Assembly (NCBI GenBank): GCA_037044955.1
Contig: JBAOHX010000002.1
Span: 62,001 to 126,000, forward strand
Direction: 5' to 3'
DNA length: 64,000 nucleotides
Origin: JAJXWB01 sp037044955
Lineage (GTDB): Bacteria > Pseudomonadota > Alphaproteobacteria > Rhizobiales > Beijerinckiaceae
Position numbers and translations under genes: made by a program. How positions within the stretch are numbered: position 1 is the stretch's first letter; each line of letters begins with the position of its first letter. The notes below the pieces were generated by a model. The model saw only the letters and a program-made list of their open reading frames with translations. It was not told the origin of the DNA and made no database searches. Below, in pieces: positions 37,660-46,728 of the stretch.

Positions 37660-38026
37660 TCAGATCAGTCCGATCTCCTCGAATTTGGAGCGCACGATCT
37701 GCCGGTCGAACGGCTTCATGATGTATTCGTCGGCGCCGGCGTGCATGGCGCGCGCGATCTGCGACACGTCGTTCTCGGTGGTGCAGAAGACGACCTTCGG
37801 TTTCGAGCCGCCGGGCATGCGCCGCAATTGCTGGAGGAATTCGAAGCCGTCCATGACGGGCATGTTCCAGTCGAGCAATATGCCGTCGGGCATGGTCGCG
37901 CCGCAGGCCTGCAGCGCCTCCTTGCCGTCGTTGGCCTCGGTGGTGGAAAAACGCATCGAGTTCGAGAATTCGTCGCGCGATCTTTCGGATCACGGCCGAA
38001 TCGTCGACGACCAGTATCTGCTTCAT
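37660..38026 (-). CDS. cheY: Chemotaxis response regulator CheY (frameshifted)
   Basis: Single receiver domain of 121 residues after repair. It has MKQILVVDDSAVIRKIARRI, phospho-acceptor Asp in ILLDWNMPVMDGFEF, Thr in VFCTTENDV and Lys in YIMKPFDRQIV. The frame changes near 37960; removing one base gives RRILESMRFSTTEANDG, as in related CheY proteins. Its start overlaps the cheW stop (ATGA). Such a short essential domain broken by one base fits the window-wide error pattern. Confidence 0.92.
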
Positions 38027-38568
38027 TGACTCGCTCCGAGGCCGGCGTTGGAGGATTGCTGGGATGAGGGCCGCGCGACGAGAGCGTCGGCGCGCATGTC
38101 GAAGAGCGCTTCCACGTCGAGGATCGGCAGGATGCCGCCCGCCGTGCGATAGTAGGTCGCCGTCAGGCGCGCGCGATCGTCGTGAATATGACGCGGCGAG
38201 GAGATGCGTTCGTGCTCCTCGCACTCGATGGCGTCGCCGACGCCATCCACGATGAGGGCGAAGGTTTCGCCGCGCCGTTCGACGGCGACGGCGAGCGCGC
38301 TCGTCGCGCCGCCGTTCGATTGCAGGCCGAGACGCTTCTCGAGACTCAGCGCGACGACGATCTTGCCGCGCAGGTTGACGAGGCCCGCGACGACGGCGGG
38401 CCCGAGCGGCACGGGCGTGACCGCCTGCAGGCGGAAGATGGTCTGCACGGCGTCGACCGGCAGGCCGAACAATTGACCGGCCGCCTGCACGGTGAAGAAG
38501 CCGCGCCGCGAGTCGGCGCCGGGCGCGAAAGGCGCGATCGGCGCGAAGTCTTTCGCCACGGCCGTCAT
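38023..38568 (-). CDS. cheW: Chemotaxis coupling protein CheW
   Basis: Scaffold that couples CheA to receptors. The CheW fold covers about residues 25-165: FFTVQAAGQLFGLPVDAVQTI, VAGLVNLRGKIVVALSLEKR and FALIVDGVGDAI. At 181 residues it is slightly longer than usual because of short N- and C-terminal tails. It overlaps cheA by four bases upstream and cheY downstream, so the three are tightly coupled. Confidence 0.94.
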   Translation of the reverse strand: MTAVAKDFAPIAPFAPGADSRRGFFTVQAAGQLFGLPVDAVQTIFRLQAVTPVPLGPAVVAGLVNLRGKIVVALSLEKRLGLQSNGGATSALAVAVERRGETFALIVDGVGDAIECEEHERISSPRHIHDDRARLTATYYRTAGGILPILDVEALFDMRADALVARPSSQQSSNAGLGASQ

Positions 38569-41204
38569 GCCGCCGCTCCCTTCAGGAATTGCTCCTCGAG
38601 GGAATGCTCGCCGAGCGTGGCGTCGCCGAGCGCCTCGGAGAGAGTTTCGAGCAGCGCGCGGCGATCGAACTTGCCGGCGATGGCGTCGATGCCGGCGGCT
38701 TTGGCGGCCATCGTCGTCTTTTCGTTGGCCTGGGCGACCAGCGCGACGATCGGCATGTGCGCGCAGCTCGTCATGGCGCGCAAGTCGCGGGCGAAGCGAT
38801 AGCCGTCGACCTCGGGCATGTCGATGTCGGTGACGACCGCATCGAACTGCGCGCCCTTGTCGACGAGCGCCAGCGCTTCGGTCGCGTTGGCGAGCGTGGT
38901 GACATTGTAGCCGGCGGCGGAGAGGACGGGCGTCAGCATGTCGCGGAAGAACTGGCGGTCGTCGACGAGCAGGATCTTGAACTTGCGGTTGACGCCGCGC
39001 GACGCCGAATTGGGGCGGCCGATGCGGATGAAATGCGTGAGGTCGAGCAGCTCCGCGACGACGCCGCCGAATTCCGCCGTGCCGATGACGCCCGGCGCGC
39101 CCTGCGCGATCTGGATTTCCAGCGGGTCCTCGACGATGTCGATGATCTCGTCGACCAGAAGGCCCATCGTCTCGCCGCCGTAGCCGATGACGAGCACGGG
39201 CTGGTTGGCGTGCGTCGGCGCGACGCCGTCGGCGGCCGGCAGGAGCGGCATGAGCTGGCCGCGATGACGCAGCACGTAGCCGGCGCCGGTCTGTTCCACG
39301 GCGGCCGTGTCGATGCTCTCGATGCGCGTGATGAGCGACAGCGGCAGCGCCTTGCGCGCGCCCTGGCCCGCGCGCAGCAGCACGACGCGCGTGCGCGACT
39401 TGCGCGGCGCGGTCGAGACATCGGCGCGCGCCTCGCGATAGGAGGCCGCGCGCTCGAGACCGAGCGTCTCGGCGATGCCGCCGGAATCGAGAATGAGCAC
39501 GACGGAGCCGTCGCCGAGGATCGTCTGGCCGGAATAGACCTTGAGATGGGCGAGCGGCGATCCCAGCGGCTTGACGACGATTTCCTGCACGTCCTCCACC
39601 GCCTGCACGATCAGGCCGAAGGTCGCGGCCGCCACGCGCATGACGACGACGAGACGTTCGTCGTCGGCGCCTGCTTCCATCGGCGCCACGCCGAGCAGGT
39701 CGTGAAGGTCGGCGATCGGCACGACCTCGTTGCGCAGGCGCAGCATGGGCGCGCCCTGGACGACCTCGATCTTGTGCTCCGATTCCGGGCCGACCGAAAC
39801 GGCTTCGACGACGCCGGCCTGGGGCAGCGCGAAACGCTGCCCGCCCGCCGCGACGATGAGCGCGGGGGCAATGGCCAACGTCAGCGGAATGCGAATGACG
39901 AAGCGGGTGCCGGCGCCCGGCCGCGAGGCGACGGAAACGACGCCGCCGATCGCCTGGATGTTTTCGCGCACGACGTCGAGGCCGACGCCGCGCCCGGAGA
40001 CGCTGGTGACGGCGCGCGCGGTCGAAAAGCCCGGCACGAAGATGAAGCGCGCGACATCGTCGGGCGACATGGCCGCGAGCTCCTGCTCGCTCGCCAGTTC
40101 GAGCGCGGCGGCCTTGCGGCGGATCGCCTCGTGATCGAGGCCGCGGCCATCGTCGAGAACCTCGATCGAGATCTGGCCCGCCTCATGCGATGCGGAGACG
40201 CGGATCATCCCGGTTTCGGGCTTGCCGGACTGCACGCGCTCGACCGGCGGCTCGAGGCCGTGATCGGCGCAATTGCGGATCATGTGCGTGAGCGGGTCGC
40301 GGATCTGCTCGAGGATCTGGCGATCGAGCTCGGTTTCGGCGCCGTCGACGACGAGGTCGATCTTCTTGCCGAGTTCGACGGCGAGCTCGCGCACCAGGCG
40401 CGGCAGCGCGCCGAAGATGCGGCTCATCGGCTGCATGCGCGCGCGCATGACGGCGTCCTGCAGGTCGGTCGCCACCGCCGACAGGCGCTGCAGCGCGCCC
40501 TTGACGGCTTCGTCGGTGTTCGAGCGGGTGACCTCGGTGAGCTGATTGCGGGTCAGCACGAGTTCCGAGACGAGCAGCATCAGGGATTCGAGCGCGTCGA
40601 CGGCGACGCGGATCGTATCGGCGCGCAGCGGGCGCACGTGCTCCGCGCCGTGGTGCTCCGGCGCGTGCGCGGGAGTTTCTTCGTGCGGCGCCTCGGTGTG
40701 GGCCTGGACCTGTGTCTGCGCAGACGAGGGCTTGCCCGCCGCCTCCACGGTTCCGGCTTTCGCCGGCTCGTCGCTTGCCGGCATGTGCGCCTGGACGGCG
40801 GCTGCGGCGGACGCAGGCTGCGGCGCGGCCATCGAGGCGGCATGGGCTGCGAGCGCGGCGATCAGGTCCGCGTCGTCGCCTTCGGGCTCTTCGCCCCCTT
40901 GCTCGATATCGCCGAGGATCGACTTGATGCGGTCGATGGTGGAGAGGATCAGCGTGACCGTTTCGGGATTGGCCGGCGCGCCTTCGCGCAGCCGCCCGAT
41001 CAGGTTTTCGGCGGCGTGCGTCACGCGCGCGAGCCGCGCGAGGCCGAGGAAGCCGCACGTGCCCTTGATGGTGTGGACGAGGCGGAAGATGCTCGAGATC
41101 ATCTCCGCGTCGGACGGATCGCGTTCGAGGCGCACGAGCTGTTCGCCCGCCGCATCGATATGCTCGGCCGTTTCGACCAGGAAATCCCTGAGAATGTCGT
41201 CCAT
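38565..41204 (-). CDS. cheA: Hybrid chemotaxis kinase CheA with two CheW-like domains and a receiver
   Basis: Histidine kinase of 879 residues. Order: HPt domain with phospho-acceptor His44 in IFRLVHTIKGTCGFLG, a variable Ala-rich linker (about 115-200), dimerisation region, HATPase with HMIRNCADHGLE, ISIEVLDDGRGLD and SGRGVGLDVVRENI, a CheW domain, a second CheW-like domain (GLLVDEIIDIVEDPLEIQ) and a C-terminal receiver with ILLVDDRQFFRDM, VVTDIDMPEVDGY and Lys in AGKFDR. CheA-receiver hybrids occur in non-standard chemosensory systems. ATG at 41204; the preceding TTG is less likely. Confidence 0.94.
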   Translation of the reverse strand: MDDILRDFLVETAEHIDAAGEQLVRLERDPSDAEMISSIFRLVHTIKGTCGFLGLARLARVTHAAENLIGRLREGAPANPETVTLILSTIDRIKSILGDIEQGGEEPEGDDADLIAALAAHAASMAAPQPASAAAAVQAHMPASDEPAKAGTVEAAGKPSSAQTQVQAHTEAPHEETPAHAPEHHGAEHVRPLRADTIRVAVDALESLMLLVSELVLTRNQLTEVTRSNTDEAVKGALQRLSAVATDLQDAVMRARMQPMSRIFGALPRLVRELAVELGKKIDLVVDGAETELDRQILEQIRDPLTHMIRNCADHGLEPPVERVQSGKPETGMIRVSASHEAGQISIEVLDDGRGLDHEAIRRKAAALELASEQELAAMSPDDVARFIFVPGFSTARAVTSVSGRGVGLDVVRENIQAIGGVVSVASRPGAGTRFVIRIPLTLAIAPALIVAAGGQRFALPQAGVVEAVSVGPESEHKIEVVQGAPMLRLRNEVVPIADLHDLLGVAPMEAGADDERLVVVMRVAAATFGLIVQAVEDVQEIVVKPLGSPLAHLKVYSGQTILGDGSVVLILDSGGIAETLGLERAASYREARADVSTAPRKSRTRVVLLRAGQGARKALPLSLITRIESIDTAAVEQTGAGYVLRHRGQLMPLLPAADGVAPTHANQPVLVIGYGGETMGLLVDEIIDIVEDPLEIQIAQGAPGVIGTAEFGGVVAELLDLTHFIRIGRPNSASRGVNRKFKILLVDDRQFFRDMLTPVLSAAGYNVTTLANATEALALVDKGAQFDAVVTDIDMPEVDGYRFARDLRAMTSCAHMPIVALVAQANEKTTMAAKAAGIDAIAGKFDRRALLETLSEALGDATLGEHSLEEQFLKGAAA

Positions 41205-41323
41205 CAATCCGCCCAGACGCGAAGCCGAGAATTCTCGTCTTCGATCAAAGTGCCGCGCGCACGGGCGCCGCTGGCGGAACTATGAATTGCCTGGGTTAAG
41301 GGAGGATTGAAATCAATCCTTTC

Positions 41324-42019
41324 TTATGCGGCGTCGCTCGTCGTTTCCGGCGTCTCGCCGCTTGCCGTCTTCGCCTCTTCGACCGCGCGCAGGCTCACGT
41401 ATTCCGGCGCGCTCGACAATTGGACGCCGAGGCCGATCTCGCGCGCGACGAGGCCCGTGTAATAGGCCTGGATGCCGTGGGCGTCGACCGAGCCGCCCTC
41501 GGGCGTTCCTGCCAGCAGGTGCGGCACGTGGGCGGCGACGCGCGCGTTCGTTCCCCTGGATTCGACCGAGAGGCTCGCGCCTTCGTCGGCGATCGTCACC
41601 GTGATGACGCCGCCGCGCGGAACGGCGGCGGCCGCGATCAGGCACATGTTGAGGACGAGCTTGACCTTGTTCTTCGGCAGCAGGATGCGCGGGGCGTTCC
41701 ATTCGAGCTTCGTGCGCTCGTCGGCGATCAGGCCGCGCGCGACGTTCTCGGCGTCGCCCGTGTCGATCGCGGCGCCGGCCGAACCCGCCGCGCCGAAGGC
41801 CAGGCGGCAGAATTGCAGGCGGGCGGAGGCGGTGCGGGCGCTCTTCTTGATGAGATCGAGCGCAAAAGTGCGCATGTCCTGGTCCTTCTCGTCCTCCAGC
41901 ACTTCGAGGCCGTTGACGATGGCGCCGACCGGCGAGATCACGTCGTGGCAGACGCGCGAGCAGAGCAGGGCGGCGAGATCGAGCGGAGCGAGCGAGAAAA
42001 CGGAGGCTTGTTCGGTCAT
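41324..42019 (-). CDS. chpT: Histidine phosphotransferase ChpT
   Basis: Relays phosphate from CckA to CtrA and CpdR. The DHp-like helix holds His25 in CSRVCHDVISPVGAIVNGLE, a diagnostic sequence. The rest is a degenerate HATPase-like domain (PKNKVKLVLNMCLIAAAAVP; AYYTGLVAREIGL) that does not bind ATP in known ChpT. 231 residues, typical. It lies 116 bases upstream of cheA on the same strand. The promoter side has a perfect CtrA box and two GANTC sites. Confidence 0.94.
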   Translation of the reverse strand: MTEQASVFSLAPLDLAALLCSRVCHDVISPVGAIVNGLEVLEDEKDQDMRTFALDLIKKSARTASARLQFCRLAFGAAGSAGAAIDTGDAENVARGLIADERTKLEWNAPRILLPKNKVKLVLNMCLIAAAAVPRGGVITVTIADEGASLSVESRGTNARVAAHVPHLLAGTPEGGSVDAHGIQAYYTGLVAREIGLGVQLSSAPEYVSLRAVEEAKTASGETPETTSDAA

Positions 42020-42200
42020 GAGGCAATCCGGAAAACAGGTTGGACGCAGGCTCGGCGACCGGCAGGACGCCGCAGAAAGTGCAACGCGGACGCGGCCTGA
42101 AACAAGCGCGACGGGCCGCGAATCATTCGCAGCAGGCGCGAATCGAGAGATAGCCCGGCCCTGCGCCGCTGGAAAGCGCCGCGACTCTGGAGTTTGCCCG

Positions 42201-42215
42201 TTAACGCAGCGTTAA
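42201..42215. promoter_or_regulatory. Perfect CtrA box between chpT and cysQ
   Basis: TTAA-CGCAGCG-TTAA, an exact match to the CtrA consensus, in the 276-base divergent gap, about 180 bases before chpT and 80 before cysQ. GAATC (GANTC class) sites lie at 42120 and 42140 on the chpT side. Confidence 0.75.
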
Positions 42216-42295
42216 CGCCGCCGTCCGGCGAGAAGGAAATCGCAACGAAACGCCGCGCGCTTGATCCGTCGCGCGGGAATGTGCATGTCAGGGGC

Positions 42296-43114
42296 ATGAG
42301 CGAGCCCTCGACGCCGCCGACCGATGCCGAACGCGACGCCGCGGCGCGGGTTTTCGCGCGCATCGCGCTTGCCGCCGGGCAGGCGGTCATGGACGTCTAC
42401 GCAGGCGCCTGCACGGCCCGCGCCAAGGCCGATTCCAGCCCGGTGACGGAGGCCGACGAGCGCGCCGAGGCGGTGATTCTGGCGCGGCTCGCGCAGGCGT
42501 TCCCCGGGCTTCCGGTCATCGCCGAGGAATCGGTCGCGCGCGGAATCGTGCCGCTGTGCGGTTCGCGCTTCATCCTCGTCGATCCCCTGGACGGCACGCG
42601 CGAGTTCCTGGCGCGCAACGACGAATTCACCGTCAATATCGCGCTGATCGACGCCGGCGTTCCGGTCGCGGGCGTCGTCTATGCGCCGGCGCTGGCGAAG
42701 CTCTGGATCGGCGGCGCGAGGGCATGGGCCTGCGCGGCTTCGCCCGGCGGCGACCTGCCGCCGGCCTCGGCATGGCGAGAGATTTCGGCGCGCAAGCCGC
42801 GCGCGGAGGGGCTTGTGGCGCTCTGCAGCCGTTCGCATGGCGACGCGGGCACCGAGAAATTTCTCGCCGGGCGCAGGATCGCCGGCCGCGTCAACGCGGG
42901 TTCCTCGCTGAAATTCTGCCTGATCGCGGAAGGCGAGGCGGACGTCTATCCGCGCTTCGGCCCGACGATGGAATGGGACATAGCCGCGGGCGAGGCCGTG
43001 CTGCGCGCGGCCGGCGGCCGGGTTCTGACGCCCGACGGCGCGGAATTGCGCTACGGCAAGGCGGCGGAAGCCTTCCGCAACGGCTTTTTCGTCGCCTGGG
43101 GCAAGGCGGCCTGA
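42296..43114 (+). CDS. cysQ: 3'(2'),5'-bisphosphate nucleotidase CysQ
   Basis: Inositol-phosphatase-like enzyme that hydrolyses 3'-phosphoadenosine 5'-phosphate formed in sulfate assimilation. Metal-site motifs: Glu in VIAEES, LVDPLDGTREF near residue 97, and the second site GPTMEWDIAAGEAVL. 272 residues. ATG at 42296 is preferred over longer readings, though its ribosome site (CAGGGGC) is modest. No sulfate genes adjoin it. Divergent from chpT. Confidence 0.9.
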   Translation: MSEPSTPPTDAERDAAARVFARIALAAGQAVMDVYAGACTARAKADSSPVTEADERAEAVILARLAQAFPGLPVIAEESVARGIVPLCGSRFILVDPLDGTREFLARNDEFTVNIALIDAGVPVAGVVYAPALAKLWIGGARAWACAASPGGDLPPASAWREISARKPRAEGLVALCSRSHGDAGTEKFLAGRRIAGRVNAGSSLKFCLIAEGEADVYPRFGPTMEWDIAAGEAVLRAAGGRVLTPDGAELRYGKAAEAFRNGFFVAWGKAA

Positions 43115-43122
43115 AGCCCCTC

Positions 43123-43141
43123 TCAACGTTTCGTTAACCAT
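43123..43141 (+). promoter_or_regulatory. CtrA box upstream of the EipA-like gene
   Basis: TCAA-N7-TTAACCAT: one mismatch in the left half, and an exact rhizobial right half. About 130 bases before the DUF1134 gene. Confidence 0.55.
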
Positions 43142-43272
43142 GCGCGCGCAGGGTAGCCGGTCAGGGCGCGCTGCGATGCGCGGCGCCTCGGCTTGGGCGC
43201 AGCCGCGCCACGGGTTCACCATTTTCCGGCGGCAGATTCGTCCAAAGACGGCTGCGGCGAGAGGAGCGGGCG

Positions 43273-43848
43273 ATGACGAGGACACGTCGCGACATATTGA
43301 TTCAGTCCATCGGGGCGGCCGCCGCGGCGGCGACGCCCGCGCTCGCCTTCGCGCGCGAGCAGCCGGGACAATTCTCCTCCAACGAGATCGTCGACAACGG
43401 CCATCGCTTCTTCGGCTCGGTGTCGCGCGGGCTGGCGCAGGGCATCGAGAAGGCCACCAAGCGGTGGGGCAGGCCGAACGCCTACATCCTCGGGCAGGAG
43501 GGCGCCGGCGCCTTCATCGGCGGCCTGCGCTACGGCGAGGGCCAGATGTACACGCGCAACGCCGGCGACCGTAAGGTCTACTGGCAGGGGCCCTCGATCG
43601 GCTTCGACGTGGGCGCCGACGGCGACCGCACGATGATGCTGGTCTACAACCTGCCGGCCGTCGAAGGCATCTATCGCCGCTTCGGCGGGCTCGACGGCTC
43701 CGCCTATCTCGTCGGCGGCTTCGGCTTCACGGCGCTGACCGCCGATCAGGTGGTGGTCGTGCCGATCCGTTCGGGCGTCGGCGCGCGGCTCGGGCTCAAT
43801 CTCGGCTACCTGAAGTTCACGCCGACCTCGACCTGGAACCCGCTCTGA
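43273..43848 (+). CDS. eipA: DUF1134 periplasmic protein, EipA-like
   Basis: Small periplasmic beta-barrel protein. In Brucella, EipA (DUF1134) supports envelope integrity and its gene is a CtrA target. The 191-residue product starts with an RR-containing, Tat-like signal (MTRTRRDILIQSIG, Ala-rich, cut near AFA-RE), then the family stretches VSRGLAQGIEKATKRWGRPN, YWQGPSIGFDVGADG and GFGFTALTADQVVVVPIRSG. GAGGAG precedes the ATG. The upstream CtrA box agrees with the Brucella link. Confidence 0.88.
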   Translation: MTRTRRDILIQSIGAAAAAATPALAFAREQPGQFSSNEIVDNGHRFFGSVSRGLAQGIEKATKRWGRPNAYILGQEGAGAFIGGLRYGEGQMYTRNAGDRKVYWQGPSIGFDVGADGDRTMMLVYNLPAVEGIYRRFGGLDGSAYLVGGFGFTALTADQVVVVPIRSGVGARLGLNLGYLKFTPTSTWNPL

Positions 43849-43972
43849 TCGAGCGCTTGCGCCGCATTTTCGCGGCGCGGCGGCCTGATCGAAGCGTGCG
43901 CTGGCGCGCTTTACCTGCGCGGCGGGGCCGTGGCATGGTCGCGCGTTTTCGATCCGCTGGGACTTTGCCGTT

Positions 43973-45061
43973 TTGATCGAACAGATCATGATTTTCATGC
44001 TCGGCGCGCTGTCGGCCGGGCTGCTGGCGCTGCTGATGCTGCCGGCCTTCTGGCGCAGGGCCCTGCGGCTTACGCGCCGGCGCCTCGAAATGCTGATGCC
44101 GCTGTCGATGGACGAGGTGGTCGCCGAACGCGATCTGCTGCGCGCGGAATTCGCCGCCGACAAGCGCAGGCTGGAACAGCGCATGGAGGCGCAGGCCGAG
44201 ACGCAGGCGCAGGAGCTTGTCGAACTCGGCCGCCGCGCCACCGAAATCGTCGGCCTGCAGAACGATCTCGCCAAACTGCGCGGCGAACATGCCGACCTCA
44301 ACGCGCGCCATGACGCAACGGTGCGCGATCTTGCGGAAGCCAATGGCGAACGCAGCGCGCTGATCGTGGAACTCAACGACGCCACGGGGCTGCACCAGGA
44401 CATTCGCGCCAAACACGATGCGCTTTCCGCCGCGCACGAGGACCTGCAGAGCCTGTCCGAAGATCGCCGCGTCGCCATTGTCGGACTGGAGACGAAGCAG
44501 GAGGGCCTGCTCGCACGTATTCAGGGTCTGGAAAACCTCGTCGAAGGCCATGCGCGCACCGCCCGCAACGAGACCGAGCGCGCGCAGGGACTGGCCGAAG
44601 AACGCGAAATGCTGCTGAAGGACATGCGCTCCGCCGAGCAGATGACGCAGGCGGCGCAGGCGCGGTTCGAGGCCGAGCGCGGCCGCATCGAGCAGATGCA
44701 GGCCGATGTCGAGAAGGCGCGCGCCGATCTCGACGTCGCGCGCGAGGCGCAGCGTCAGGCCGAGCGCGCCCGCGACGCGGCGACGCGCGACATGGAGAAG
44801 GCCAAGGGCGAGCTGGAGGACGTCAGCCAGCGCCTGGCCGCCCAGCGCGAGGAGGGCAGGAACGCAGAGCGCGCCGCCGCCGACCGGGCGCAGGAATTGC
44901 GCGCGGAGATCGCGCGGCTGACGGGCGCGCTGGAAGCTGCGCGCGAAGCGCGCGGCGCCGCCGATCCGGAGATGGCGCAATTGCGTGAAGCCATCGTCGA
45001 CATCGGCGCGCGCGTCGCGCGCCTCGCGCCGGAGCAGGACGCGCGCTCCGCTTTGAAATAG
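43973..45061 (+). CDS. Membrane-anchored long coiled-coil protein
   Basis: 362 residues. One N-terminal helix (about 6-28, MIFMLGALSAGLLALLMLP) is followed by RRALRLTRRRLEMLMPLSMD, a conserved-looking juxtamembrane patch, and then about 300 residues of heptad-rich coiled coil. The family is not recognised. It may be a cytoplasmic scaffold tethered to the membrane. Start is TTG at 43973 or ATG at 43988. The stop codon is supplied by a dispersed repeat that begins at 45059. Confidence 0.75.
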   Translation: MIEQIMIFMLGALSAGLLALLMLPAFWRRALRLTRRRLEMLMPLSMDEVVAERDLLRAEFAADKRRLEQRMEAQAETQAQELVELGRRATEIVGLQNDLAKLRGEHADLNARHDATVRDLAEANGERSALIVELNDATGLHQDIRAKHDALSAAHEDLQSLSEDRRVAIVGLETKQEGLLARIQGLENLVEGHARTARNETERAQGLAEEREMLLKDMRSAEQMTQAAQARFEAERGRIEQMQADVEKARADLDVAREAQRQAERARDAATRDMEKAKGELEDVSQRLAAQREEGRNAERAAADRAQELRAEIARLTGALEAAREARGAADPEMAQLREAIVDIGARVARLAPEQDARSALK

Positions 45062-45110
45062 ATCAGCTTTTCTGCATTTGAGCAATTCCGCTCGAATGCA
45101 GGGTGATCTA
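45059..45110. repeat. Dispersed hairpin repeat, copy A
   Basis: Imperfect inverted repeat starting TAGATCAGCTTTTCTGCATT and ending GGGTGATCTA. Its first 24 bases recur, reversed, at 52901-52924. It overlaps the stop of the coiled-coil gene. Confidence 0.75.
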
Positions 45111-45138
45111 ACCACAATAGCGGCGCGTCCGGCGTCGA

Positions 45139-46724
45139 TCAGTGGCTGTCGCCGCCCATGCCGAGGTTGGGCGGCCTGCGCACGAACGGGATGAAAACAA
45201 GCATGACCGCGAAGATGAGCGCGATCAGCAGGAAGACGTCGGCAAGCGCCATGACGAGCGCCTCGCGCCGCACGAATCCCATCAGCTTCTTCATCGCCGC
45301 GACATTGGCGTCCGAGCCCATGGGGGCATAGGCGCCCGTCAGCGTCGACATCCATTGCTGCGCGCGTTCGGACGACCAGGTGACCTGTTCGCGCAGGCGG
45401 GTCAGGTGCAGGTCCCATCGATTGTTGATGGACGTGTTGATGATGGCGAGGCCCACGGCGCCGCCGAGATTGCGCGTGAGATTGAACAGGCCCGAGGCGT
45501 TCTTCATCTCGTGCGGCGCCAAGCGTCCCCATGGCGACGGAATTGATCGGGATCATGCACAGCATCAGCGAGGAGCCACGGAAATATCTGGGGGATGAAC
45601 ATTTCCCAGAAATCCCAGTCCTTGGTGACGTAGCTCATCATCCAGCAGGAGATCGCGAAATTGGCGAAGCCGATCGAGAGCAGGATGCGGGCGTCGACGC
45701 GCGTCATGATGCGGCCGATCAGCGGGGCCGACAGCATCTGCGTCATGCCGGTCACGAACATGGTCTCGCCGATCTGCAGGGCCGTGTCGCCACGCACGCG
45801 CGCGAGATAGACGGGGTAGATGTAGGTCAGGCCGTAGAGGCCGATGCCGAGCACGAAGGAAAACGTGCTGCCCGCCCAGAAACTGCCGTTGCGGATCTTG
45901 AGGTCGACGACGGGATTTTTCGAGACGTAGGATCGCCAGAAGAAGATGGCTGCGCCGAGCGCCGATGCGAAAGTCGCGTAGACGATCGCGCTTTCCTCGA
46001 ACCAGTTTTTCGAGGGGCCTTCCTCCAGCACATATTCGAGCGCGCCGAGAAAGACGGCCATGGAGATGAGGCCGGTCCAGTCGAAATCCTCGAGCAGCTT
46101 CAGGTTCGGCTCGTCGAAGTCGATCAGGAACCACGAGATCAGCGTGACGGCGACGCCGGGAATGATGTTGACGAGAAACAGCCAGTGCCAGGAGAACATA
46201 TCGGTCAGATAACCGCCGGCCGTCGGCCCGATGGTCGGCGCGAGCGTCGCCACGAGGCCGATGATCGGCTGGATGATGACGCGCTTTTCCGGCGGAAAGA
46301 TCGTGAAGGCGCTCGCAAACACCGTCGGAATCATGCCGCCGCCGATGAAGCCCTGCAGCGTGCGGAACACGATCATCTGCTCGATCGATGTCGATTGCGC
46401 GCACAGGAAGCTGGTGAGCGTGAAGCCGCCCGCGCAGACCGTGAAGACGATGCGTGTGGAAAAGGCGCGCGACAGATATCCCGACAGCGGGATCATGATG
46501 ACTTCGGCGATCAGGTAGCTCGTCTGCACCCATGTGACTTCGTCCGTGCCGGCCGACAGCCCGGCCTGGATTTCGGCGAGCGAGGCGGAGACGATCTGGA
46601 TGTCGAGGATCGACATGAACATGCCGAAGACCATGCCGACGAAGGCGATGACGCGCTTGGCGTCGAACCGCTGCTCGGGCAGGGGATAGGCAGCCGCCGG
46701 CCCGCGGGAGACGACGGCGGACAT
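45139..46724 (-). CDS. emrB: DHA2-family drug:H+ antiporter, EmrB type (second copy, two frameshifts)
   Basis: Fourteen-helix efflux protein. Features include DEVTWVQTSYLIAEVIMIPL, SGYLSRAFSTRIVF and GLVATLAPTIGPTAGGYLTD. Two insertions near 45583 and 45521 break the C-terminal part; removing both gives IPQIFRGSSLMLCMIPINSV and MGTLAPHEMKNASGLF, and 527 residues, standard length. ATG at 46724 follows emrA by four bases. Part of an emrAB operon divergent from a TetR gene. Substrate unknown. Confidence 0.88.
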
Positions 46725-46728
46725 GGCG

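Noticed and set aside
38589..41285. 898-residue plus-strand reading opposite cheA
   Set aside because: Full antisense to an unmistakable CheA; Asp/Arg/Gly/Val-rich and without recognisable motifs.
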